Assembly (NCBI GenBank): GCA_035651595.1
Contig: DASRFJ010000226.1
Location: 1-35,543 of the forward strand
Source of the DNA: JAFARZ01 sp035651595
GTDB taxonomy: Bacteria; Actinomycetota; Actinomycetes; Streptosporangiales; Streptosporangiaceae
Reading direction: 5' to 3'
Length of the DNA: 35,543 nt
Shown: positions 24,705 through 33,134 of the stretch, piece by piece
Position numbering within the stretch: position 1 is the first letter of the stretch
Layout of the letters: every line of letters starts with the position of its first letter
Program-made: the position numbers and the translations under genes
Notes under the pieces: model-generated
Database searches by the model: none
What the model was told of the DNA's origin: nothing
What the model saw: the letters and a program-made list of their open reading frames with translations, nothing else

Positions 24705-25307
24705 CTAGAGCGTGTCAATTTGGACCGGGAGCTCGTATTCGGCCATGATCACGCCGCCGCTGGTCGCCGAACAGGCCGTCAGCCGGAAGGACGGCAAACC
24801 GGGGCCGGTGTCTGGGAACAGGCGCCGGCCGGGGCCCAAGATCAGGGGGTGGACGAACAGGACCAGTTCGTCCACCAGGTGGCGGGAAAACAGGGATCGG
24901 ACCAGGACGCCGCTGCCGAAGACGATCAGATTCTCGGGCAGGTCTTCCTTGAGCTTGGCCACCGCTTCCGCCGCGTCGCCGTCCAGCAGGGTGGAGTTCT
25001 GCCAGGGCAGCGGCTCTGTCAGCGTGGTGGAGGCCACGTACTTCCGCACCCGGTTCAAAGCGTCGGTGAACGGGTTGGGCGGCTGCTTCGGCCAGAAGTC
25101 CGCGAAGCGCTGGTATGTCGTCCGGCCCGCGAGCAGGGACCAGCTGTCGGTCATGTGCGCGCCCATCACCTGCTGCATGACCGGGTCCTGATTCCTGCTG
25201 GCCCAGCCGCCGTGCCGGAAACCATCCCGCGGGTCCTCGTCCGCGTGCCCCGGTGACTGCATCACACCGTCGAGCGTCAGGTGCTCGATCACGATGACCT
25301 TGCCCAT
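24705..25307 (-). CDS. Dihydrofolate-reductase/RibD-C family protein
   Basis: A 200-residue protein of the DHFR-like family that includes the RibD C-terminal reductase domain. The N-terminal strand KVIVIEHLTLDGVMQ, the LLAGRTTYQRFADFWP block and VFGSGVLVRSLFSRHLVDELVLFVHPLILGPGRRLF are typical of the stand-alone 'dihydrofolate reductase family protein' group, for which the true substrate is unknown. NAD(P)H use is expected from the family. It is not expected to be the cell's main folate enzyme. The ATG at 25305-25307 has AAGGAGG 8 bases upstream. It lies 51 bp downstream of the S9 peptidase on the same strand, perhaps co-transcribed. Confidence 0.88.
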   Translation of the reverse strand: MGKVIVIEHLTLDGVMQSPGHADEDPRDGFRHGGWASRNQDPVMQQVMGAHMTDSWSLLAGRTTYQRFADFWPKQPPNPFTDALNRVRKYVASTTLTEPLPWQNSTLLDGDAAEAVAKLKEDLPENLIVFGSGVLVRSLFSRHLVDELVLFVHPLILGPGRRLFPDTGPGLPSFRLTACSATSGGVIMAEYELPVQIDTL

Positions 25308-25358
25308 GCGTGCGCCTCCTTCGTTGTCGCCGATACTGGCTACACGATCGGGCGGCGC

Positions 25359-27383
25359 TCAGATCGACAGGTGGCGTTTCAGGAATCGCGCCTGCTGATC
25401 CAGCAGCCGCGCGGTGACCGGCACGCCCATCGCCTGGTGGCCCACGCCCGGCAGCAGCAGTACCTCATGCGGGCGTCCCGCCGCGAGCAGCGCCGCGGAC
25501 AGACGGAGCGTGTTCGCCGGGAACACGTTCTCGTCGGCGAGGCCGTGCATCAGCAGCAGCGGCCGCCGCAGGTTCGGCGCCTCGCGGATCAGCGAGCATG
25601 CCTCGTACCGCTCCGGGAACTCGTCCGGGTGGCCGAGCGTGCGCTCTCGCCAGTGCGCGTCGTACAGGTGCTGGTCGGTGACCCCGGCGCCCGCGACCGC
25701 CACATGGAACACGTCCGGCCGCCGCAGCACGGCGACCGCCGCCAGCGAACCGCCGAACGACCAGCCGCGGATGCCCACCCGGGTCAGATCCAGGTCCGGG
25801 TACAGCCGGGCCGCCTCGTGCACCGCCGTCACCTGATCCTCGAGCACCGGGCCGAACACGTCGCCGTGCACCTCGCGCTCCCACTCGGGCCCGCGGCCGG
25901 GCGTGCCGGCGCCGTCGGCGACGAGTACCGCAAAACCGTGCTCGGCGAACCACTGCGAGACCAGGCACCGCCAGTCGAGTTCGGCGGTGACCCGTTGTCG
26001 CGCGGCTCCGCCGTACGGGTCCGCGAGTATCGGCAGCGGTCCGCCGCCCGGCTCGTACCAGGACGGGAAATGGAGTGCGGCCCGCAGTTGGCGCGGTCCC
26101 AGTACGAGCTGGGTTACGTGCACCTCGAGTGCCGGACGTTCCGCGAAAGAGGCGATGACCACCGGCTGCTTCCCGTCTCGGCGGACCGTTGTCGTACCAC
26201 CCGGCCGCTCGGCGCCGCGCGCCACGTGCACGAGCGTCCCGCCGCGGCGCACGCCAGTATGCACACCAGAGGTCGTGCTCAGCCGCTCGATTCCCTGCCC
26301 GGGCCGCCAGCTCCACAGGTGAGTCTCGGTCGGCTCCTCGGACGCGGTGAACAGCACGTCCTCTCCGTCGACACCGAGCACGGCCGACAGCTGAAGGCCG
26401 GGCGGCGTGACCGGGACGCCGTCGATCGTGAGATGCCGGGTACCGGCCGCGTCGGCGTGGCCGACCAGTGCCCCGGAGCCGGTCCGGGCAGGGAGCCCGG
26501 TGACGAGCTGCACCCAGCACCGGTCATGCTGCTCGGCCAGGACCGTCGTCGCGCCGCTATCCGGGTCGATGCCGAGCACCAGGACGGTGCGCTGGTCGCG
26601 GCTCTGGACGGCGGCATACGGCCCGTGAGCGTGCCAGCCGGCACCCACCAGGTATTCGAACGCGGAGTTGTCCCAGGAGACCCGCACCCGGGTGCCATCC
26701 AGTCCTGCGATCCACAGCGTCACCTCCGGATTGGCCAGGCCAGCCGCCGCGTAGCGGACCGCGCGGGGCTCCTTGCCGGGATCGCCCGGATCGGTGACGT
26801 GCCACAGCGGCACCCGAGCGACGTCCACGCGCGTGACAAGGACGCGGTTCCCGTCCGGCCTCCACCAGAACCCGCGCGCGTCGTCCGTCGCCCCGGTGTA
26901 CGGCGCCACCCCGAAGGCCACATCCGGCTCGTTCTCGAGTGGCCCGACGACCTCCCGATCCCCGCCATCATCGGCCTCGATCACCCGCAGCCCGCGGCGG
27001 TGCAGGTAGCCGATCCGCTGCCCGGCCGGGTCGGGGCGCGGGCCCGCGGCGGGTTCGCGAGCCGGCAGCCGCCGCGCCGGCCCGTCGGCCGCGTCCACCA
27101 CCCACAGCTCGCCAGCCAGCGGGAACGCCGCCAGCCGGCCAGCCTGGTTGGTGGCGTAATGACCGATGGTCGCGCCGGGCCGGAGTTGACCGGGGTCGGC
27201 GAGCAGCCGCTCCTGTCCGGAATCCAGGTCGACCGACCACAGGCACGTCACCGGGTCGTCTCCCGCCCTGCTCCGGAGGAACAGCACGACGGCGCCATCC
27301 GGCGCGACCGTGAACCTGTCCGGCACGCCGAGCGTGAACCGCCTGGTGCGAGTGAGCTGACTGGGCAACGCAGGCAAGGCCAT
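25359..27383 (-). CDS. S9 family prolyl oligopeptidase (DPP-IV-like)
   Basis: A 674-residue serine peptidase with an N-terminal beta-propeller-like region (about 1-430) and a C-terminal alpha/beta-hydrolase domain. The nucleophile S542 is in RGWSFGGSLAAV; the acid is the Asp of HGLADENVF and the base the His of PGVGHQ. The DPYGG and DGAGTPGRG blocks are typical of the DPP-IV subgroup, which removes dipeptides from peptides. No signal peptide is visible, so it is probably cytosolic. The ATG at 27381-27383 is preferred over an upstream start because a TACTAT -10 lies five bases before it, implying a leaderless mRNA. Confidence 0.92.
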   Translation of the reverse strand: MALPALPSQLTRTRRFTLGVPDRFTVAPDGAVVLFLRSRAGDDPVTCLWSVDLDSGQERLLADPGQLRPGATIGHYATNQAGRLAAFPLAGELWVVDAADGPARRLPAREPAAGPRPDPAGQRIGYLHRRGLRVIEADDGGDREVVGPLENEPDVAFGVAPYTGATDDARGFWWRPDGNRVLVTRVDVARVPLWHVTDPGDPGKEPRAVRYAAAGLANPEVTLWIAGLDGTRVRVSWDNSAFEYLVGAGWHAHGPYAAVQSRDQRTVLVLGIDPDSGATTVLAEQHDRCWVQLVTGLPARTGSGALVGHADAAGTRHLTIDGVPVTPPGLQLSAVLGVDGEDVLFTASEEPTETHLWSWRPGQGIERLSTTSGVHTGVRRGGTLVHVARGAERPGGTTTVRRDGKQPVVIASFAERPALEVHVTQLVLGPRQLRAALHFPSWYEPGGGPLPILADPYGGAARQRVTAELDWRCLVSQWFAEHGFAVLVADGAGTPGRGPEWEREVHGDVFGPVLEDQVTAVHEAARLYPDLDLTRVGIRGWSFGGSLAAVAVLRRPDVFHVAVAGAGVTDQHLYDAHWRERTLGHPDEFPERYEACSLIREAPNLRRPLLLMHGLADENVFPANTLRLSAALLAAGRPHEVLLLPGVGHQAMGVPVTARLLDQQARFLKRHLSI

Positions 27384-27388
27384 GTTCG

Positions 27389-27394
27389 ATAGTA
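27389..27394 (-). promoter_or_regulatory. Candidate -10 of the S9 peptidase gene (leaderless)
   Basis: TACTAT on the minus strand lies five bases before the ATG. No Shine-Dalgarno sequence is present, in line with leaderless initiation. Confidence 0.45.
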
Positions 27395-27454
27395 TTCCAC
27401 GATCTGCATTCGCACACGAACACATCCTCGGACGCGATTGCTCCCCGGCCCGGC

Positions 27455-27474
27455 TTGACGTGAACCTAGGTTCA
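27455..27474 (+). promoter_or_regulatory. -35-like hexamer with 14-bp perfect palindrome
   Basis: TTGACG (27455-27460) is directly followed by TGAACCTAGGTTCA, a perfect palindrome. A dyad just downstream of a -35 is the arrangement used by MerR-family activators, which sit in an over-long spacer. No regulator gene lies next to it, and no clear -10 was found. It is 18 bp upstream of the NmrA-like gene. Confidence 0.45.
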
Positions 27475-27492
27475 GGTTGTTGGCTGGCTTAT

Positions 27493-28362
27493 ATGGATAC
27501 GCGAACGATCCTCATCGTGGGAGCAACCGGAAACGTCGGCAGGCACCTCGTCGCGCGGCTCAAGGACGCGGGCATGAGCGTCCGGGCACTGACCCGGGAT
27601 CCCGAGCGAGCAGCCGCCGCGGGCCGGATACCCGACGGGGTTGCCGCGGTGGCCGGCGAGCTGACCGATCCGGCGTCGTTGCGGACGGCGGCCGCCGGGG
27701 CCGACGCGGCGTTCCTGCTCTGGCCGTTCATCACGGCGGACGGAGCGGAGGCCGCCGCGCAGGCCCTTGCCAGCCAGGTCGGGCACATCGTCTACCTGTC
27801 CGCCATCTCCGTGCGGGACGACGACCCGCCCGAGGCGAACGGGGTATGGGGACAGGTCGAACAGGCCGTCGTCCGGTCGGGAGCGGCGTGGACGTTCCTG
27901 CGGGCCGGCGGCTTCGCCACGAACACGCTCGGGTGGGCGGACGCCGTCCGGTCCCGCGGCGTGGTCCGCTGGGCGCACGGCGGCGCGGCCAGGTCGGTCA
28001 TCCACGAACGTGACATCGCCGATGTCGCGGCGCGCGTGCTGATCGACGCGGGACATATCGGTGCGAAGTACGTCCTCACCGGTCCGGCGGCCATCACCCA
28101 GGCCGACCAGGCCCGCATCATCGGCGAGGTCACCGGGCGGCCGGTGGCCTGGGAGGAAGCACCCGCCGAAGAGGTCGCGGAGCAGCTCGCCGCCGTCACG
28201 GGGAACCGCGCCTTCGCCGACCGTGCCGTCGCCTACTGGGGCAGCCTGGTCGGCAATCCCGAGCCGGTCACCGGCGACGTGGAGAAAGTCACCGGTCACC
28301 CCGCCCGCTCGTTCCGGGAGTGGGCGCAGGACCACGGCAGCGAGTTCGCTCCGATGCCATAG
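27493..28362 (+). CDS. NmrA-like NAD(P)-binding protein
   Basis: A 289-residue atypical short-chain-dehydrogenase/NmrA-family protein. The Rossmann motif GATGNVGRHL (about 9-18) opens the chain, followed by VRALTRDPERAAA, the LSAISV strand and RAGGFATNTLGWADAV. The usual YxxxK catalytic pair of true dehydrogenases is not evident, so a redox-sensing or isomerase/reductase role is open. The ATG at 27493 is chosen because the Rossmann strand begins right after it; the frame extends upstream to 27382 but that part covers the promoter palindrome. Expression may respond to the regulator that binds that palindrome. Confidence 0.85.
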   Translation: MDTRTILIVGATGNVGRHLVARLKDAGMSVRALTRDPERAAAAGRIPDGVAAVAGELTDPASLRTAAAGADAAFLLWPFITADGAEAAAQALASQVGHIVYLSAISVRDDDPPEANGVWGQVEQAVVRSGAAWTFLRAGGFATNTLGWADAVRSRGVVRWAHGGAARSVIHERDIADVAARVLIDAGHIGAKYVLTGPAAITQADQARIIGEVTGRPVAWEEAPAEEVAEQLAAVTGNRAFADRAVAYWGSLVGNPEPVTGDVEKVTGHPARSFREWAQDHGSEFAPMP

Positions 28363-28493
28363 CAGGCACCCCGGGCAGGCAGGCGCGGTTCCGCCGGGCG
28401 TGGCGCGCGGTCTCATTGCGATCGCGCCGCCCTGCCTCTGCCGGAAAACGGACACAAGCGACATTCCTGGCGTGCTGGCAGGCGCGGCAGATA

Positions 28494-28538
28494 TTGCGGA
28501 CACTTACCCCCCCGATCTGGGGGGGTAAGTGTCCGCAA
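28494..28538. repeat. Perfect 20-bp inverted repeat
   Basis: The left arm runs 28494-28513 (ttgcggacactta plus seven C) and the right arm 28519-28538 (seven G plus taagtgtccgcaa), around the loop gatct. All 20 pairs match. A solo copy of the right arm lies at 188-212. It follows the NmrA gene by 131 bp, so termination is possible, but there is no U-run and perfect arms suggest recent insertion or selection. The rest of the 425-bp gap holds only the G-rich unit at 28698. Confidence 0.8.
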
Positions 28539-28697
28539 TGATTTCGATCCCTCTTTCGGGGCCGGAGCTCGTGCCGAACGTACCGGATATAAACGGGCAT
28601 TGCGGGCAACTCGCAACGAGCGCGGGCGGCGACGACCGGGGCCAGCGCCGCCGACCTGGCGGCGTGCTGTGCGGGATGCTGGACGCGCCGCGGCCTT

Positions 28698-28732
28698 AAC
28701 GGGGGGAGACCTCCCCCCGGAACCCCCTTGGC
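28698..28732 (-). repeat. G-rich hairpin unit, inverted copy
   Basis: On the minus strand this reads TGCCAAGGGGGTTCCGGGG then GGAGGTCTCCCCCCGTTA, matching the unit at 11443-11483 (TGGCAAGGGGGGTATTGGGG...) and the array at 9865-10024. GGGGGGAG and CTCCCCCC pair around two bases. It lies upstream of the GNAT gene. Confidence 0.65.
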
Positions 28733-28775
28733 AGCGACTACCCAGAGGAGCACCCGGCAACGCTGTGCGTGCCGT

Positions 28776-28781
28776 CATAAT
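28776..28781 (+). promoter_or_regulatory. Candidate -10 of the GNAT gene (leaderless)
   Basis: CATAAT lies six bases before the GTG start of the acetyltransferase gene, placing the transcription start at the start codon. No ribosome site is present. Confidence 0.45.
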
Positions 28782-28787
28782 GACTGG

Positions 28788-29276
28788 GTGAGTGGACCAG
28801 GCGTCAGGATCAGAGCCGTCCATGATCGCGACCGGGCCATGCTGACCTGGCTAGTCGCCGAGCTGTGGGGCTCGGAAGTGGTCGCCGTGCACGGCACCCT
28901 GTTCCGGCCGGCTGAGCTGCCCGGCTATATCGCGGAGCGGGCCGGCCGGCTGGTCGGCTTGCTCACCTACGACATCGCCGGCGAGATGCTGGAGATCGTC
29001 ACGCTGAACGCGATCGAGCGCCGTGCCGGTATCGGCACGCTGCTCATCGAGGCCTCGGTCCAGGCGGCCCGCCGCACGGGCTGCCGGGAGATCCGGCTGA
29101 CCACGACGAACGACAACGTCGACGCGCTGCGCTTCTACCAGCGCCGCGGGTTCCGGCTGGCCGAACTGCGGCCTGGCGCCGTCGACCGGTCCAGGAGGGA
29201 GAAGCCGGAGATCCCGCGAACCGGCGACTACGGCATCCCGCTCCGGGACGAGATCGACCTCGTGCTCCTGGTATAG
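28788..29276 (+). CDS. GNAT family N-acetyltransferase
   Basis: A 162-residue acetyl-CoA-dependent acyltransferase. Motif A reads RRAGIGTLLIEASVQAARRTG (pyrophosphate-binding loop RRAGIG), and motif B reads NDNVDALRFYQRRGFRLAEL. The beta strand EIVTLNAI precedes motif A as usual. The C-terminal IPLRDEIDLVLLV is typical of GNATs acting on small molecules or protein N-termini, but the substrate is unknown. The GTG at 28788 is supported by a CATAAT hexamer six bases upstream. Almost the whole gene is overlapped antisense by the amidohydrolase frame; the GNAT motifs show that this strand is the real coding one here. Confidence 0.85.
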   Translation: MSGPGVRIRAVHDRDRAMLTWLVAELWGSEVVAVHGTLFRPAELPGYIAERAGRLVGLLTYDIAGEMLEIVTLNAIERRAGIGTLLIEASVQAARRTGCREIRLTTTNDNVDALRFYQRRGFRLAELRPGAVDRSRREKPEIPRTGDYGIPLRDEIDLVLLV

Positions 29277-30518
29277 AGCCTGGTGTAACGCGCCCTTGAC
29301 CAGGCGGCCCTTCGTCCACACCCGGGTGATCCGGTCACGTGCGGCGAGCACGCCGATGTCGGCGAGCGGGTCGCCGTCCACCGTGATCACGTCGGCGTCG
29401 TAGCCCGCCTCGAGCACCCCGGCCTTGGGAGCCTGCGGCCCGAGGGTCAGCGGGCCGTTGGCGGTGGCCGTCTCGATCGCCTCCAGCGGGGTCATGCCCA
29501 GCTTGACCAGGTGGCTCAGCTCGATCCCGTTCTGACCCCAGGCGTTCGGCATGTCGTCGCCGGTCAGCGCGATGTCGGTGCCCATGGCGATCGTCACGCC
29601 GCTCTCGTAGGCACGCGACACCGCCTGCGCGTGCGTGTCCGCGATCGCCAGCAGCTTGACCCTGGCGTAGTCCGGCACGGCCGACAGATGGGTCAGGATG
29701 TCCTCGATGATCGTCCGGGTGGGCACGAGGATCGCGCCGGTCTCGCGCATCGCGTCGCAGCACTCCTCGTCCAGGTAGCTGCCGTGCTCGATGGTACGGA
29801 CACCGGCCCGGAGCGCGGCCATGATGCCCGGCTTGCCGTGACAGTGCGCCGCGACCACCCGCTCGGCGAGCCCCGCGACCTCGACGATCGCGCGCAGCTC
29901 CGCCATCGTGAACTGCTGGTGGATCGGGTCGTCGACCTCGGACAGCACGCCGCCGGACGCGCACACCTTGATCACCTTCGCGTTGCGCCGGAGCTGCTCC
30001 CTCGCGGCGCGAGCGCAGTCGTCAGGCCCGTCGGCAAGCCGCTGCATCCCGGCCGAATGTCCGTAGTCCGCCATCCAGCCGAGCGGGAACGCGTGCAGGT
30101 CGCCATGCCCGCCGGTGGTCGACAAGATCGCCCCGGCACCGTACACCGTGGGCCCGTCGAGCACTCCCTCGGCAACCGCGCGGGCCAGGTAAACGCCGAG
30201 CCCGCCCACCTCACGCACCGAGGTGATACCCGCGTCCAGCGCGGCCCGAAGGTCCCGCGCGCAGCGAGCGCCGCGCAGCGGCTCCGGCTCCAGCGGCAGC
30301 CGGTCCAGGTCGAACGTGCGCATGCCGAGGAAGTGGCCATGGCAGTCCCACATCCCTGGCATCACCGCCGCCACCCGGTGCACAGTCGCCCCCGGAGTCT
30401 CAGGAGCGGCACCGGCCGGACCCGCGTAACTGATCCGCGGCTCGTCCAGCACCACGACGCCGTCACGCACCGGATCGCCCCGCCCGGGAATCAGCAGGTC
30501 AGCCTCGATCCTGTGCAT
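28851..30518 (-). CDS. Metal-dependent amidohydrolase with antisense read-through tail
   Basis: A 555-residue frame of which residues 1 to about 411 form a complete amidohydrolase-superfamily enzyme (imidazolonepropionase/prolidase-like group). Metal and catalytic residues are visible: H60 and H62 in WDCHGHF, K184 in KVIKVCASGG, H225 in AAHCHG, H245 in TIEHGSYLDE and D315 in AMGTDIAL. The last domain strand ends at WTKGRLVKGAL (about 29285), but no stop follows; the frame continues about 144 residues antisense through the GNAT gene, low in complexity and unlike any domain I know. The ATG has AAGGAG just upstream. Substrate unknown, probably a cyclic amide or acylated peptide. Confidence 0.85.
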   Translation of the reverse strand: MHRIEADLLIPGRGDPVRDGVVVLDEPRISYAGPAGAAPETPGATVHRVAAVMPGMWDCHGHFLGMRTFDLDRLPLEPEPLRGARCARDLRAALDAGITSVREVGGLGVYLARAVAEGVLDGPTVYGAGAILSTTGGHGDLHAFPLGWMADYGHSAGMQRLADGPDDCARAAREQLRRNAKVIKVCASGGVLSEVDDPIHQQFTMAELRAIVEVAGLAERVVAAHCHGKPGIMAALRAGVRTIEHGSYLDEECCDAMRETGAILVPTRTIIEDILTHLSAVPDYARVKLLAIADTHAQAVSRAYESGVTIAMGTDIALTGDDMPNAWGQNGIELSHLVKLGMTPLEAIETATANGPLTLGPQAPKAGVLEAGYDADVITVDGDPLADIGVLAARDRITRVWTKGRLVKGALHQALYQEHEVDLVPERDAVVAGSRDLRLLPPGPVDGARPQFGQPEPAALVEAQRVDVVVRRGQPDLPAARAAGRLDRGLDEQRADTGTALDRVQRDDLQHLAGDVVGEQADQPAGPLRDIAGQLSRPEQGAVHGDHFRAPQLGD

Positions 30519-30532
30519 GCGCTCTCCTTAGG

Positions 30533-30588
30533 CTTGACGTCACCTTGACGATCACCTTGACGATCGCGGAATGCTGATTATCTTGACG
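30533..30588. promoter_or_regulatory. Iterated CTTGACG motifs in the divergent promoter region
   Basis: CTTGACG begins at 30533, 30544, 30556 and 30582; the first three form CTTGACGTCAC, CTTGACGATCAC and CTTGACGATCGC, spaced one helical turn apart. They lie between the divergent amidohydrolase and AAA+ genes. TTGACG is also a -35 consensus, so the cluster may be stacked promoters or a cooperative operator. Confidence 0.5.
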
Positions 30589-30681
30589 CACAACGAGGTG
30601 CGCGGTCCATGATGGGAGCAGGAGGGCGTGTTTTTCACCGACAGTACCGACGTGTGTGCTGTCGATTGCGGCACGATGCGC

Positions 30682-30687
30682 TATACA
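30682..30687 (+). promoter_or_regulatory. Candidate -10 of the AAA+ gene
   Basis: TATACA lies 27 bp before the ATG. A weak -35 (TGTCGA, 30660-30665) is 16 bp upstream. Confidence 0.3.
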
Positions 30688-30713
30688 AGGACTGTCTGCC
30701 GGGAGGGAGCGTG

Positions 30714-33134
30714 ATGCTGCCAGACGACAGGGCTCAGTCCGCCGTCGCCGCAAAGCCGTCCTGGACGAGCCGGTTCACGCGGTGGCTAGCGCGTGCGCCG
30801 TTCTACGTCAAAATCGTCGCGCTCGCGTGCGCCGTGGTGTTCTCCCCGGTCATCTGCCTGTGGGCGATGTGGGTCGCGGTCATCGCCGTGGCGCAGCGGC
30901 GGCCCGGTCGCGGCGCGGCCTACGCCGTCGCGGCCTGGGTCTTCCCCATCGCGCTGTTCTCCCAGTACCACAAGCCGTGGGCCATACCGCTGCTGGTGCT
31001 GCCGTTCGTGGTCGCGTGGGTGGCCGGGAGCGGCCCGCTCGCCCGCTGGTACGCGCCGTGCCGCACGACGGCCTGGGCGATGCTCTGGTCGATCCCGGCC
31101 GGCTACATCCTGCTCCGCAGCGTGCGCGCGCGCCCCGAGGTGGGCGTGATCGCCGCGGTGCTGCTCGCCGCCGCGGTGCTGAGCTGGCGCTTGGGCAAGG
31201 GCGTGCGGGAAGGCGCGATGGAGGTGCCCGGCAGGCCGGGCCAGCCGCCGCCACCGGGCGACCAGCGCCCGCGGCCCGCCGTCATCCCGCCGCAGCCAGG
31301 CGGCCAGCCCGGGCCGCCGTACGGGGCCAGGGCGCAGGCGGCGGCGCAGCCGTACGCGGAACACGCGGCCCAGGGCCAGCGGCAGCGGCACCCGGGGCCG
31401 CCGCGGCAGCGGCCCGCCATCTCGGTCGAAGACGCGATGGCCGAACTCAACGCGATGATCGGGCTGGCCTCGGTGAAGGACCAGGTGCGCTCGATCGCGC
31501 ACTCGATCGAGGCGGCGCGCCGCCGGGCCGAGGCCAGGATCAGCAACGAGCGGCCGATGCGGCACTTCGTCTTCCTCGGGCCGCCCGGCACCGGCAAGAC
31601 CACGGTCGCGCGGGTGCTGGCGAAGATCTTCTACGCGTTCGGCCTGCTGGAGATGCCGGACATCGTGGAGGCGCAGCGGTCCGACCTGGTCGGCGAGTAC
31701 CTGGGCGCGACCGCGATCAAGACCAACGAGCTCATCGACCGCGCGCTCGGCGGCGTGCTGTTCATCGACGAGGCGTACAGCCTGGTGAACGAAGGGGACG
31801 GGCAGGCGGACCGGTTCGGCGCGGAGGCGGTCCAGACGCTGCTCAAACGCGCCGAGGACGACCGGGAGAACGTGATCATCATCCTGGCCGGCTACGAGAA
31901 GCAGATGGAGTCGTTCCTCGGCTCCAACCCCGGCCTGGCGTCCCGGTTCGCGACCCGGCTGAAGTTCCCCAGCTACACGCCAGCGGAGATGATGCAGCTG
32001 GCCGGCGCGGTGCTCGAACGGCGCGGCGAGGTGCTCGACCCCGATGCCAAGCCGACGCTGTGGCGCATGCTCGAGGAGATCGACCGGCGCCGGATCACCG
32101 ACGAACTCGGCAACGGCAGGTTCGTCCGCAGCCTGCTGGAGAAGGCCGGCCAGGCGCGCGACGTCCGGGTCATGTCGGCGACATCGGACCCGCCCCAGCG
32201 TGAGCTGGTGACGGTCCGCGCGGGCGACATCGACCGGGCCTACGCCGAACTCACCTCCCGGCTGCGCGGATACGAGGACACGCCCACCGTCGACGGCGCG
32301 CTCGCCGAACTGAAGGAGCTGGTCGGGCTCGAACCCGTCAAGCAGCAGGTCGAGGCCATCACCGCACAGCTGCGGATGGCCCGGCTGCGCGCGCAGAGCG
32401 GGCTGCCCAGCCAGCCGCCGTCGATGAACTTCGTCTTCACCGGACCGCCCGGCACCGGCAAGACCACGGTCGCGCGCATCCTCGGCCGGATCTTCGCGGC
32501 GCTCGGGCTGCTGGTCCGGCCCGAGGTGGTCGAGGCGCACCGCGCGGACCTGGTCGGCGAGCACCTCGGCTCGACCGCGATCAAGACGAACCGGCTGATC
32601 GACTCCGCGATGGGCGGCGTGCTGTTCGTCGACGAGGCGTACTCGCTGAACAACGAGGGCTACTCCGGCGGCGACGCGTTCGGCGTGGAGGCGGTCCAGA
32701 CGCTGCTCAAGCGCGCCGAGGACGACCGCGACCGGCTGGTCATCGTGCTGGCCGGGTACCCCGACGACATGGACAGGTTCCTGCGCAGCAACCCTGGGCT
32801 GTCGTCCCGGTTCGGCACCCGGATCGGGTTCCCCAGCTACGGCCCGGACGATCTGGTGCGCATCGCCATGCTGCTCGCGGAGCAGGCGGGCGACATGTTC
32901 GACGGCGAGGCGGCGGAGTCGCTCCAGCGGGTGTTCACCGAGGCCTGCGAGGCCGGCCGGATCGACGAACTCGGCAACGGCCGGTACGCCAGGTCGCTGT
33001 TCGAGCGCGCCTGCGCCGCCCGTGACCTGCGCCTGGACCGCGAGGTCCGTCTTGGCCGTCGGCCAGAAGGCGCTGCCCTGGTCACGCTGACCGCGGCGGA
33101 TGTGACGACCGCCGACCGCGAGCTAGCTGGCTGA
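30714..33134 (+). CDS. Membrane-anchored double AAA+ ATPase (CbbX/SpoVK/EccA-like modules)
   Basis: An 806-residue protein. Residues about 32-160 hold several hydrophobic helices (near 32-60, 71-83, 88-104, 118-136 and 143-158), followed by a Pro/Gln/Arg-rich linker (about 165-235). Two CbbX-type AAA+ modules follow. Module 1 has Walker A GPPGTGKTT (289-297), Walker B VLFIDEA (348-354) and an SRF arginine finger at 410-412. Module 2 repeats these at 577-585 and 636-642, with its SRF further on. Both Walker sets look active. The ATG has GGGAGGGAG a few bases upstream. It overlaps the next gene as TGATG, so translation is probably coupled. The client is unknown; remodelling of a membrane-linked complex is inferred. 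Confidence 0.88.
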   Translation: MLPDDRAQSAVAAKPSWTSRFTRWLARAPFYVKIVALACAVVFSPVICLWAMWVAVIAVAQRRPGRGAAYAVAAWVFPIALFSQYHKPWAIPLLVLPFVVAWVAGSGPLARWYAPCRTTAWAMLWSIPAGYILLRSVRARPEVGVIAAVLLAAAVLSWRLGKGVREGAMEVPGRPGQPPPPGDQRPRPAVIPPQPGGQPGPPYGARAQAAAQPYAEHAAQGQRQRHPGPPRQRPAISVEDAMAELNAMIGLASVKDQVRSIAHSIEAARRRAEARISNERPMRHFVFLGPPGTGKTTVARVLAKIFYAFGLLEMPDIVEAQRSDLVGEYLGATAIKTNELIDRALGGVLFIDEAYSLVNEGDGQADRFGAEAVQTLLKRAEDDRENVIIILAGYEKQMESFLGSNPGLASRFATRLKFPSYTPAEMMQLAGAVLERRGEVLDPDAKPTLWRMLEEIDRRRITDELGNGRFVRSLLEKAGQARDVRVMSATSDPPQRELVTVRAGDIDRAYAELTSRLRGYEDTPTVDGALAELKELVGLEPVKQQVEAITAQLRMARLRAQSGLPSQPPSMNFVFTGPPGTGKTTVARILGRIFAALGLLVRPEVVEAHRADLVGEHLGSTAIKTNRLIDSAMGGVLFVDEAYSLNNEGYSGGDAFGVEAVQTLLKRAEDDRDRLVIVLAGYPDDMDRFLRSNPGLSSRFGTRIGFPSYGPDDLVRIAMLLAEQAGDMFDGEAAESLQRVFTEACEAGRIDELGNGRYARSLFERACAARDLRLDREVRLGRRPEGAALVTLTAADVTTADRELAG

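Noticed and set aside
25281..27392. 703-codon plus-strand open frame opposite the S9 peptidase
   Set aside because: It mirrors the real gene's codon pattern, has no recognisable domain, and the peptidase motifs on the other strand are complete.
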